Source of the DNA: Opitutia bacterium UBA4506
Lineage (GTDB): Bacteria > Verrucomicrobiota > Verrucomicrobiia > Opitutales > Puniceicoccaceae
Assembly: GCA_002388665.1 (NCBI GenBank)
Contig: DGMY01000082.1
Coordinates: forward strand, 25,852-89,851
Length of the DNA stretch: 64,000 nt
Direction of reading: 5' to 3'
Shown one piece after another: positions 35,084 to 43,505 of the stretch. Every line of letters starts with the position of its first letter. Position 1 is the stretch's first letter. Position numbers and translations under genes: made by a program. Under the pieces are notes generated by a model. That model worked only from the letters and a program-made list of their open reading frames with translations. It made no database searches and had not been told where the DNA came from.

Positions 35084-37258
35084 CTAACCGATTTGGCGGT
35101 TGGCAAGTTCGTAGAAGAACCCTTTCTGAGCCATCAATTCTTCAAAGGTTCCCTCTTCGGAGATCGTTTTATTGTGAAGAACGAGAATTCGGTCAGCGTT
35201 CCGGATCGTACTCAATCGGTGGGCGATTACGATCCGAGTGATATTCATCGATTCAATATTCTTGGAAACGATGGCTTGAGACTCGTTGTCGAGAGCGCTT
35301 GTGGCCTCGTCGAATAGAAGAATCCTCGGTTCGCTCGCAAGGGCCCGTGCGATAAAGATTCGCTGTAGCTGCCCACCCGAGAAGGTCCCGCCAGATTGTG
35401 AAATCATGGTTCTCATCTTCATCGGGAGTCTTTCGATGTCGTCCTTAATCCCCGCTTTTTCGGCGGCCTCCATTGCTTGTTCCTCGGTCAGTGGCCGGGA
35501 ACCAACAATGTTGGTAAAGATGTCACCCATGAAAATATTCTGGTGCTGGAGGACGACCCCGAGCTGCTGCCGTACTGTGGAGATATCGAGTTGGTCCAGA
35601 TTTGAGCCATCGTACTCGATCGTTCCTTGGGTCGGAGTTTCAAAACCGAGGAGGAGCTTGAGCAGAGTCGATTTTCCAGATCCACTTCCCCCCACAATGG
35701 CTACCATCTCGCCGGGATTTACCTTGAACGAGACTTTGTGGAAAATGTCCTCCTCCTCCGGGTTGTAGCGGAAAGAGATGTTATCGACTTCGATGGAGCC
35801 GGAGAGGGTATCCGCGGGCTGCCCCTGTGAGAGGGTTTCTTCTTCCGCTTTGAGAACCGGATTCAAGCGCTCCAGGAGGGGGCCGAGTTTAACGATAGCG
35901 GTGGTTGCCCCCGAGGCAGTCAGAAGGGCGATGAGCATCTGCGTGAAGGCAGCATTGTAGCCAAGGAAATCCCCGGCGGTCATCGTCATGCTGAGGAAAA
36001 AGTAAAAGATCGCGTAGTTGAACAGTGAGGTGACGATGGGGTAGGCCATATCGAAAGCCCTGCCCGCCGAGCGAATCATCCCCATCGCCTTGTTGGCTCG
36101 TTGCTGCGGGAAAAAGAGCTCGCTCCACCAATCCATCGCAACGGGCTCGCTGGCCGAGGCTTTCCACTTGGTAATCCCGTTGAGGATCTCATAAATGCGG
36201 TTGGCAATTTGCCCGCCAAGGTTCAGGGCAATCCTCTGGTATTTGATCTGTAATACAGCGACTACGACGTCAACTGCCATGGCGACCAAACAGAGGACGA
36301 CTGCGAGAATCGCCAGCTTCCAACTGTAGAAGAGGATTAGAATCAGGTTCACCAGCGAGAAGACGGCCCCAAGTATATATTTGGATATCGTCTCGGACAC
36401 GGTGTTGCGCATCTGATCAATCCCATCGACTCGTCTGGCGAGATCTCCAGCAGAGTAGTGCTCGAAGAAGTTCATCCGCAGGTGAAGAAGCCGGTCCCAT
36501 ACTGCCGATTGAAGAGAGAGCTCCGCCTTCCCTTCGATTCGTAGAATTGCGATGGCCGAGGTGATGTTGAAGAGGACCGTTACTACGGCGGCGAGTACCA
36601 TTGCCGCCCCGATGTAGATCAGCTGCTGGACCTGCGCCGTGGGAACAATCGTATCCACGATCACGTCGGTCATGATCGGCGTGAGCAGACTCAGAAGAGC
36701 CGCAAACAGTGCTGCAAAGAATATCCAGAGGATGTCGCGTACCTGACCGCGGAATCCCTGTTTGAATAAACTCCAAATCGTGACCGGTCCTTCGGGGAGC
36801 GGTCGGAAGACGGTCCAGCCCGACAGTTCCAGGCCCGCAGCGATCTCATCGGTAACCGGAAGGTCAGTTTCATCTACAGGATCGATGATTCGATAGGCAG
36901 ATGATCCGTGAGTGGGGATGAGTGCGACCGCCCGGCCGTCTTTTTTAAGAAATCCTAGCAGCGGGCCGGAGTCCGAGCGGTGCCAATCGTGCTGCAGTGA
37001 CACCTGACGTCCTCGGATGCCCATGGACTGAAGAGCCTGGCTGACGATCTCTTCGCGGTCCGCTTCGCTATCGGGGATGCGAGCCGTCGGTGGATTGATC
37101 GCGAGGAAGGAAGTTAAACACCGAAGGGATGCCAGAATACTCTCATTTCCCGGGCCCTCTGCAGGCAGGATCGAGTAAGACGTGCGGCCGAGGACCTGAG
37201 AGGCTCCGGCAGAGAAGCGACTCGGCATCTTCCATTCTTTACGGCTCGGTTCGCTCAT
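35084..37258 (-). CDS. NHLP-type export ABC transporter, second subunit (no peptidase)
   Basis: About 724 residues. A 170-residue cytoplasmic N-terminal domain with HRSDSGPLLGFLKKDGRAVAL resembles the non-peptidase leader domain of the second ABC protein in NHLP/NHPM bacteriocin systems. Six membrane helices (about 185-450) follow, then the ATPase: Walker A GGSGSGKSTLL, signature FSGGQLQR, Walker B RILLFDEATSALD and the switch His in IVIAHRLS. ATG 37258 was chosen because it overlaps the stop of the first ABC gene as ATGA; a longer frame exists but would run far into that gene. It probably forms a heterodimer with the first ABC protein. Confidence 0.88.
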   Translation of the reverse strand: MSEPSRKEWKMPSRFSAGASQVLGRTSYSILPAEGPGNESILASLRCLTSFLAINPPTARIPDSEADREEIVSQALQSMGIRGRQVSLQHDWHRSDSGPLLGFLKKDGRAVALIPTHGSSAYRIIDPVDETDLPVTDEIAAGLELSGWTVFRPLPEGPVTIWSLFKQGFRGQVRDILWIFFAALFAALLSLLTPIMTDVIVDTIVPTAQVQQLIYIGAAMVLAAVVTVLFNITSAIAILRIEGKAELSLQSAVWDRLLHLRMNFFEHYSAGDLARRVDGIDQMRNTVSETISKYILGAVFSLVNLILILFYSWKLAILAVVLCLVAMAVDVVVAVLQIKYQRIALNLGGQIANRIYEILNGITKWKASASEPVAMDWWSELFFPQQRANKAMGMIRSAGRAFDMAYPIVTSLFNYAIFYFFLSMTMTAGDFLGYNAAFTQMLIALLTASGATTAIVKLGPLLERLNPVLKAEEETLSQGQPADTLSGSIEVDNISFRYNPEEEDIFHKVSFKVNPGEMVAIVGGSGSGKSTLLKLLLGFETPTQGTIEYDGSNLDQLDISTVRQQLGVVLQHQNIFMGDIFTNIVGSRPLTEEQAMEAAEKAGIKDDIERLPMKMRTMISQSGGTFSGGQLQRIFIARALASEPRILLFDEATSALDNESQAIVSKNIESMNITRIVIAHRLSTIRNADRILVLHNKTISEEGTFEELMAQKGFFYELANRQIG

Positions 37259-39498
37259 GTGTCGAGTAGCTCCGCGTAGCGCCCATTCTTGGCTAGAAGT
37301 TCCTGGTGAGTTCCCCGCTCTATGATCTGCCCGTGATCCAAAACGATGATCTCTTGGCAGTCTCGAATCGTACTCAGGCGGTGGGCGGCGACCAGGCAAC
37401 TGATCCCCCGTTTATCGATGTTCTGGCTTACCTTCTCCTCTGTGACTGTATCGAGTGCACTTGTCGCCTCATCCAGAATCAGATAGGCTGGGTTTTGTGC
37501 CAAGGCACGGGCAATCTCGAGCCGCTGGCATTGGCCGCCACTTAGATTCTTGCCCCCCGTCAGTACGGGCGACTTGTAGCCACCGGTTTTGGAGGTGATG
37601 TCATCGTGGATACAGGCGTCGCGGCAGGCTTGGGTAACATCGGTCAAGGCCGTGGCGGGATTCGTGAAGGTCAGATTGCTGATGATGGTGCCCGAAAAGA
37701 GGAATACTTCTTGGCTGACGTACCCGAGGCGTTTTCCGAGCTCTGCACGGGGCCACTCCTGGCGTGGTACCCCATCGAAGAGTACTTCGCCGGACCAAGG
37801 CTCAATCAGCCCCATGACGAGTGAGATGAGCGTCGATTTTCCGCAGCCGGACGCGCCGACCAAGGCCGTTTTGCATCCGGGCCGGATGGTCAGGCAGATG
37901 TTGTCGAGGAGCGGTGGCGATTCGCGGTCGTAGCCAAAGGTGACATTGCGAAGCTCGATCTCGCCGATCTGGTCGGGACTTCGATCCGGCAGTTCCAAAT
38001 GTTCTGTTTCGGGATGTTCAGTCGGTTCCGACAGCACATCATCCAACCGGTAAATCTCCCCCGAGGCAGTTTGCACCTGAGCGCCGAGGAGGGTTAGTTC
38101 AGCGAATGGTCGGGTGAAGGAGGCCATGAAGGCTTGGAAGGCAACGAGGTAGCCGATCGTGAAATCTCCGCTGATGATCATGTATCCACCCAGAACCAAC
38201 ATTGCAGTGACGTTGATTTGATTGAGAAATAGGGGCGCCTGCCGGAGAATCTGTGTCAGGGCGACCAATTCCTGTTTCATTGTAACGATCCGGGACTGGG
38301 TGCCCACTAGCCGTTGGAACAGGTGGTTCTCACCTCCCGCGGCTTTGATCGTTTCAATGTTCATAATGCCGGCGATGATCGTCCCGTTGAGAATGCCCTG
38401 TTGCTGGAGATAGGTCGTGTTGCGAGAGGTTCGCATCCTTGCGACCATCTTGAGTACGATCATGTTGACGGCCGCGATAACGAAACCGATCACCGCGAGA
38501 ACCCAGTTGTAGGACAGCAGAAGCAGGGCATAGGGCAGGATCGTCAACATGTTGATGAGCGTCTCAGCCAGTTGCCCGGTAAGGAGCGAGGCCACCTTGG
38601 CGTTGCTTACCGTCCGGTGAGCGAGGTCACCGGCAAACCTTCCGTTGAAGAAGGAGAGGGGTAGGTGCAGCATGTGCCAGAGGAATCTGCCCTCCATCTG
38701 CATCGATAGTTGGATCCAAAATCGAACGAGAACGTAGGACTTGAGCCACTGGATCAGTGCGACAAGTACCGCAGCGAGGCCCATGATCCAGAGCATCGGC
38801 ACAACCCAGTCGGCGTCGAGGTGAGCCCCTAGGAATTTGTCGACGAAGATCCGTTGGAAAATAGGTGGGTAGAGTCCAACCGTGACAATGGCGATCCCGG
38901 CGGCGACGAGAAACGCGAGTGCTGCTTTGCCTCCCAGTGGGAACCGCTTGAGGATAGACTTTACCAGATTGGGTTTTTCCCCGCCGCGCTGGAAGTTCTC
39001 CCCAGGGTACATCGTGAGCACGACCCCGGTAAAATTTCGATCTACTTCTTCGGAGGAAACTTTCTGGGGCCCGGTTCGTGGATCGTTGATATAGAGTCCA
39101 TAGCGAGTGGCGCCTTCAACAATCAGGTAGTGACGGAAGCTCCAGAACATGATGAACGGCGGCCGAATCTTCGATAGGTCCTCCATTTCGACGCTCCATC
39201 CGTTGGCTTCCAGACCAAAACTTTCGGCCGCCTTGATAAAGTCGTCCGCGTTGGTCCCGGATCGGGAAATCTTTACCGCCTGCCGTGCCTCCTCAATCGT
39301 TATGTAGCGGCCGTAGTGTTCGAGGATGCTTCGCAGGATGACCGCCGCCCCTTCAGCAGATTCGATTTTTATGGCTGGCGGGGTTTTGACCCGCTTCCAC
39401 TTCGACGCGGGAAACTCTATCCTATCCGAGGCATCCGTCTTCTTCCGGCCACGATTTGCGAGGCGGAGAAGTCGCAATATTTTGAGTATCCGCGCCAC
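37255..39498 (-). CDS. NHLP-type export ABC transporter with C39-like domain lacking the catalytic Cys
   Basis: 747 residues: a C39 peptidase-like domain (about 36-165), six membrane helices (about 190-470) and an ATPase (Walker A GASGCGKSTLI, signature LSGGQCQRLEIA, Walker B YLILDEATSALD). In active C39 domains the start reads like MExxECGAA; here it reads IKIESAEGAAVILRS, with the Cys deleted between Glu49 and Gly50. The catalytic His (His123 in RHYLIVEG) and Asp (Asp139 in INDPRTGP) positions are kept. The domain probably binds rather than cleaves a leader peptide. It begins 4 bases after the HlyD gene and overlaps the next ABC gene (ATGA). Confidence 0.88.
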   Translation of the reverse strand: MARILKILRLLRLANRGRKKTDASDRIEFPASKWKRVKTPPAIKIESAEGAAVILRSILEHYGRYITIEEARQAVKISRSGTNADDFIKAAESFGLEANGWSVEMEDLSKIRPPFIMFWSFRHYLIVEGATRYGLYINDPRTGPQKVSSEEVDRNFTGVVLTMYPGENFQRGGEKPNLVKSILKRFPLGGKAALAFLVAAGIAIVTVGLYPPIFQRIFVDKFLGAHLDADWVVPMLWIMGLAAVLVALIQWLKSYVLVRFWIQLSMQMEGRFLWHMLHLPLSFFNGRFAGDLAHRTVSNAKVASLLTGQLAETLINMLTILPYALLLLSYNWVLAVIGFVIAAVNMIVLKMVARMRTSRNTTYLQQQGILNGTIIAGIMNIETIKAAGGENHLFQRLVGTQSRIVTMKQELVALTQILRQAPLFLNQINVTAMLVLGGYMIISGDFTIGYLVAFQAFMASFTRPFAELTLLGAQVQTASGEIYRLDDVLSEPTEHPETEHLELPDRSPDQIGEIELRNVTFGYDRESPPLLDNICLTIRPGCKTALVGASGCGKSTLISLVMGLIEPWSGEVLFDGVPRQEWPRAELGKRLGYVSQEVFLFSGTIISNLTFTNPATALTDVTQACRDACIHDDITSKTGGYKSPVLTGGKNLSGGQCQRLEIARALAQNPAYLILDEATSALDTVTEEKVSQNIDKRGISCLVAAHRLSTIRDCQEIIVLDHGQIIERGTHQELLAKNGRYAELLDT

Positions 39499-39502
39499 GT
39501 TC

Positions 39503-40783
39503 CTAGTTTACGATACCGAACAGATCTTTGAGGATCGGAATCAGGAGAGTGATCGGTGGCTGTTCATCGACAATCACTCGTCCAACAGCCATGGTCCCGG
39601 ATGGCACTTCCCGGTCCGGCCCGGTGGACGATGACCACTCGAAGCCGCTCGTCGTATTCGGGTTCTTGCGCAGTTTCGCCAGAACTTGAACCTGGGGTCC
39701 AGTCAGCGTAAGCGATTGCACCACGGTCTCGTTCGAGAGGTACGCCATCATGCTCGAATCGTTGGCCGGCACATCCGATACGTAGGTGACATCGCCCACG
39801 ATGAATCCGTACTGATCGACGGTCACAGTATCCGGCGACACCTGGGCGGTCATGCCGGGCATGATTCGTTTCCCCGGGCCCGCGATGAAATAGAGTATTG
39901 CAGAGAGCTCCTCATCGGTTCTTTCCACCGAAAAGACGGGTTGCCCGATGGTGACTTCCCCGCCAATGGCCACGTTGATCTCCACGATCGTTCCGGATAT
40001 CGTACTGACGACAGCGGCTCCTTCCGCGAGTTGGGATTGGAGTTCAGTGAGCGTGGCCTTCTCTGTCTCCAGGTTTAATTGCGCTTCGAAAATATTGGTG
40101 TCGGCGGTCGCTTGATTGTCGAGATCTTCGGAAAGGATCATCTGGAGCGTGTTCTCCGCGGTGAGGAGTGCGATCTGAGTGGTATCCAGTAGGGTCTGCG
40201 AGTCGATGTAGGTCGTCAGTGGGATGAGTCCGTCGGCGAGTAGCTTCTCCTGTGCCGTGACTACCTTTTGCAAAGATTCAATCTGGCTCTTGTAATCGTT
40301 GATCGTCGTTTTGGCGGTGGCTTCTTGCTTCTCGAGGAACTTTGATTGCGAACTCAATAGGGAGTTCATCTGGGCCGTAACCGTTTCCAAACGGGTTTGT
40401 AGGCTCTTGATAATAATTTCCTGAGTCCTGATCTGTGCTTTCAGGATCGGCTGATTTACGTGGGCGACCACTTGGCCCGGCGACACCTTATCGCCAATTT
40501 CGACGAGTATTTCTGAGATTTGCCCCTGCCCTTGGGCGGTGATCGAAGGTAAGTTCCCGCCGCTGATCAATATGCCCCGGCCCGAAACCGTTGTCGGTAC
40601 TCGTCCCACGATACTCCAGACCAGGACGCCCACCAGGAATACAATTATACCGAGAATGAACAACCACCCGTACGACGGGATGATTCGTGGAATCTGATCC
40701 ATCTCCTGAGACTTGCGGGCCAGCAATGCAGGCTTGCGATAGATTCCTTGCCGGCTGGAGGATGAAGGAGGGGGAGGCGGCAT
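39503..40783 (-). CDS. HlyD-family adaptor of an NHLP-type secretion system
   Basis: 426 residues. A proline-rich cytoplasmic start (MPPPPPSSSS) and a YRKPALLARKSQEMDQIPRI segment lead to one membrane helix (about 40-62). A lipoyl half (ITAQGQGQISEILVEIGDKV), a coiled-coil hairpin (about 115-245), a second lipoyl half (STISGTIVEINVAIGGEV) and a beta domain follow. The overall pattern is closest to the HlyD protein of NHLM/NHLP bacteriocin export. It is the first gene of the export run and is preceded by a 268-base gap containing a perfect palindrome. Together with the two ABC proteins and TolC it would form a continuous channel from cytoplasm to outside. Confidence 0.88.
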   Translation of the reverse strand: MPPPPPSSSSRQGIYRKPALLARKSQEMDQIPRIIPSYGWLFILGIIVFLVGVLVWSIVGRVPTTVSGRGILISGGNLPSITAQGQGQISEILVEIGDKVSPGQVVAHVNQPILKAQIRTQEIIIKSLQTRLETVTAQMNSLLSSQSKFLEKQEATAKTTINDYKSQIESLQKVVTAQEKLLADGLIPLTTYIDSQTLLDTTQIALLTAENTLQMILSEDLDNQATADTNIFEAQLNLETEKATLTELQSQLAEGAAVVSTISGTIVEINVAIGGEVTIGQPVFSVERTDEELSAILYFIAGPGKRIMPGMTAQVSPDTVTVDQYGFIVGDVTYVSDVPANDSSMMAYLSNETVVQSLTLTGPQVQVLAKLRKNPNTTSGFEWSSSTGPDREVPSGTMAVGRVIVDEQPPITLLIPILKDLFGIVN

Positions 40784-40844
40784 TGCGGTTCTTGGAATGC
40801 GAAAAAAATCAGTAAATAAAGATATCCAGATCGGCTACAACCGG

Positions 40845-40864
40845 AAGGTAGGCATCCCTACCTT
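40845..40864. promoter_or_regulatory. Perfect 8-4-8 palindrome upstream of the export operon
   Basis: AAGGTAGG (40845-40852), spacer CATC, CCTACCTT (40857-40864). It lies 62-81 bases upstream of the HlyD start codon on the minus strand. There is no T-tract on either side, so an operator or attenuator fits better than a terminator of the symporter gene. Confidence 0.45.
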
Positions 40865-41051
40865 GATTGCAATATTTCGTTCGGAGGATTTTGGGAAATC
40901 CTTCGGGCTCTGTAACGGTCCCGGGTGAATTCGTGACTGGAACGGTGTGCACGCCCGCCCGCCGCCTGAACCGTTGGGTGGATCGGCTGCGGGGAAGGTC
41001 GCGTATCGTCGGCTAGGCTCTGTTCAAACCCGACACCGGGTACGACTCGCC

Positions 41052-42890
41052 TCAGTGCTCGGCACTTTCGTCAATATTGATCGGAGGGGACCAGCCTTCG
41101 GGCTCGCGTACTTGGTCCACCAGGGCCTGGACTTTCTTCGACGGAGGTGGGAATAGCGGCGTAAGTGAAATCGTTACGATGAGATTGACCACCATCCCAA
41201 CGGTTCCAAACCCCTGAGGATCGATACCTTGCTCACTGATTCCCAGAGTCCATTTTGGCATTTCAAAGAAGACGACGCTGATAACGTAGAATGCGGTGAT
41301 TCCGATCCCGGCCACCATGCCGCAGAGTGCTGGAATTGTGCCCACTCGCTTCCAGAAGATCCCGAGAACGATGACGGGGAAGAAACTGGCGGCAGCAAAG
41401 CCGAAAGCGAAGGCGACCACTTGGCCGACAAATCCGGGGGGATAGATTCCAAACAGTCCCGCGATGACGACGGCGACGCCGATCGTCCCGCGGCCCACGA
41501 GTAGTCGCTGCTTCTCACTCGCCTTGGGATTGAGGATCTTGAAATACAGATCGTGGGCGACACTTGAAGAGATGACCAATAGCAGGCCGCTGGCAGTGGA
41601 TAGGGCTGCCGCCAGACCTCCGGCCTCCATGAAGGCGATGATCCAGTTGGAAAGCTCTGCCATCTCGGGGGTGGCGAGGACGATGATGTCGCGGTCCGGT
41701 CCGCTAAGTCCCATCCCGGTTAACGTTTGTCGTCCGTCGACGCCTTTTGCACCTTCGGTGTCGATCCACTGTTGGTGCTGCCGGCTGATCTTAGCCAACT
41801 CGGGCCCGGTCAGTCCTCCGGCTCGGAAGATTTCGTTGTCATTGTTTGCGGTGTACCGAACGGTTCCGTCACCGTCATCAAACCAGAGGATGAGTCCCGT
41901 TTGTTCCCAGTTTTCAAACCAGTCGGGAAGTTCCTGTTCTTTGGCGCCGTTGAGCGAATCCAGCATGTAGTAGCGGGCGAATCCGGAGATCGCCGGTGCT
42001 GTCAGGTACAGAAAGGAGATGAATAGCAGTGCCCAAAATCCGCTCCACCGCGCTGCTTTGGGGCTGCGCACCGTGTAAAAGCGAACAATGACGTGCGGCA
42101 GTCCGGCCGTTCCAACCATGAGGGCCAAAGCGACAAAGAACACATTCACCTTATCCCATTTGCCGGTGAAGGGTTCGGTATAGGGACCGAATCCGAATTC
42201 CTGTTGGATTCCATCGAGACGGGACAGCAAACTGACGGTGGTGTCTTTGAGGTCCGCGCCGAGCCCGAGTTGGGGAATGCCGGTGTCTGTGAGCTTAATC
42301 GAAATCGCGATTGCCGGAACAAGAAAGGCGGTAATGAGCACCCAGTACTGCGCTACCTGCGTCCAGGTGATACCTTTCATTCCGCCGAGAGTGGCGTAAA
42401 TGAAGACGATCACCATGCCGATAATGACCCCGATATTGACGTCGACCTCGAGAAAACGGCTGAAAACCACCCCGACTCCGCGCATTTGGCCGGCTACGTA
42501 GGTGAAGCTGACAAAGAGTGCGCAGACGATGGCCACTAACCGAACCAGACGGGATTCATAGCGATCCCCCATGAAATCGGGCACGGTGAAATGGCCGAAC
42601 TTTCTCAGGTAGGGGGCTAGAAGGAGGGCCAGGAGCACGAACCCACCGGTCCATCCCATGAGATAGACGCCGCCGGCGTAGCCCATGGTTGAAACCAACC
42701 CTGCCATGGAGATGAAGCTGGCCGCGCTCATCCAATCGGCCGCAGTGGCCATACCGTTTGCGGCTGCGGGAACGCCGCGACCCGCTACGTAAAATCCTTG
42801 AGTGGTCCGGACTCGGCTCCACCAGGCAATACCCAGATAGAGCGTGAAGGATGCACCGACAAATAGATAGGTCCAGGTAAGTACACTCAT
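41052..42890 (-). CDS. Sodium:solute symporter, large subunit (VC_2705 subfamily)
   Basis: 612 residues with about thirteen membrane helices. SSF-family features include RVRTTQGFYVAGRGVPAAANGMATAADWMSAA written as the first loop and helix 1, GYAGGVYLMGWTGGFVLLALL, and LSTASGLLLVISSSVAHDLYF in the C-terminal half, which is close to the acetate permease ActP. An insertion of about 110 residues between helices 7 and 9 is typical of the VC_2705 subfamily. Pairing with a DUF4212 small subunit (stop overlaps this start by 4 bases) also marks that subfamily. The substrate may be a small carboxylate such as acetate or lactate, but this cannot be read from the sequence. Confidence 0.9.
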   Translation of the reverse strand: MSVLTWTYLFVGASFTLYLGIAWWSRVRTTQGFYVAGRGVPAAANGMATAADWMSAASFISMAGLVSTMGYAGGVYLMGWTGGFVLLALLLAPYLRKFGHFTVPDFMGDRYESRLVRLVAIVCALFVSFTYVAGQMRGVGVVFSRFLEVDVNIGVIIGMVIVFIYATLGGMKGITWTQVAQYWVLITAFLVPAIAISIKLTDTGIPQLGLGADLKDTTVSLLSRLDGIQQEFGFGPYTEPFTGKWDKVNVFFVALALMVGTAGLPHVIVRFYTVRSPKAARWSGFWALLFISFLYLTAPAISGFARYYMLDSLNGAKEQELPDWFENWEQTGLILWFDDGDGTVRYTANNDNEIFRAGGLTGPELAKISRQHQQWIDTEGAKGVDGRQTLTGMGLSGPDRDIIVLATPEMAELSNWIIAFMEAGGLAAALSTASGLLLVISSSVAHDLYFKILNPKASEKQRLLVGRGTIGVAVVIAGLFGIYPPGFVGQVVAFAFGFAAASFFPVIVLGIFWKRVGTIPALCGMVAGIGITAFYVISVVFFEMPKWTLGISEQGIDPQGFGTVGMVVNLIVTISLTPLFPPPSKKVQALVDQVREPEGWSPPINIDESAEH

Positions 42891-43210
42891 CGGGACACCT
42901 CCTCTTCTTCGCGGAGCCGCTTGCGCTCCGCCATGTGGGTCCGGTCAAGGCGGTTCATGGTCAACGCGTAGATCAGAATCAGAAAAACGAATACGATGAT
43001 ACTGCCTTGTTGGGCGAACCAGAACCCCAGGGGATAGCCGGTGCCGGGGAGATAGTACTGATTGAGTGTATCGGCGAAAAGGATTCCGCATCCAAGTCCG
43101 GCGAAGGCCCAGATCAGAAGCAGGATAGACATCAAGAGGAGATTGCGGCGCCAATAACTCGATAGAATTTTGGACTCGCGCGCTTCAGAGTCGGGCGAAA
43201 CTTCAGGCAT
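42887..43210 (-). CDS. DUF4212 small subunit of the sodium:solute symporter
   Basis: 107 residues starting MPEVSPDSEARESK, with two membrane helices (about 25-45 and 65-85). The conserved motifs of the family are present: YWRRNLLLMSILLLIWAFAG and PLGFWFAQQGSIIVFVFLI. A charged C-terminal tail follows. DUF4212 proteins accompany the VC_2705-type symporters; the overlap with the large subunit gene (ATGA) supports a stable complex. The ATG at 43210 matches the family length; a longer frame from 43273 is unlikely. Confidence 0.9.
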   Translation of the reverse strand: MPEVSPDSEARESKILSSYWRRNLLLMSILLLIWAFAGLGCGILFADTLNQYYLPGTGYPLGFWFAQQGSIIVFVFLILIYALTMNRLDRTHMAERKRLREEEEVSR

Positions 43211-43505
43211 AGGAAATGTAAGGGGGTTGGTGTACAGAAGGGGAAAGCTGTGTAGAACCGATAGACGATCCATTCGTGCTTGTCACGAAGGAATGCACCA
43301 ATGTCGGTTATCGCGGTCGACATTCTCGGCGACCTTGCTGAAATATCGGACAACCCCCGGTCCTTGGCCGGCCCTCCTTGAGAGTCCTCGTGGAGATTGG
43401 GGAGTGGCTCGGAACCTCGATTGAATCTTCCATTTCAGCCTGCCCGGGATCTTGAATTTCGGTTCCCGTTTGCGTTTGGAAAACTTTCTTCACAAAATCA
43501 CGGCT

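Noticed and set aside
43211..43505. Additional gene between the symporter and the HtrA-type protease
   Set aside because: Short frames on both strands lack start signals and protein character; the gap most likely holds the two divergent promoters.
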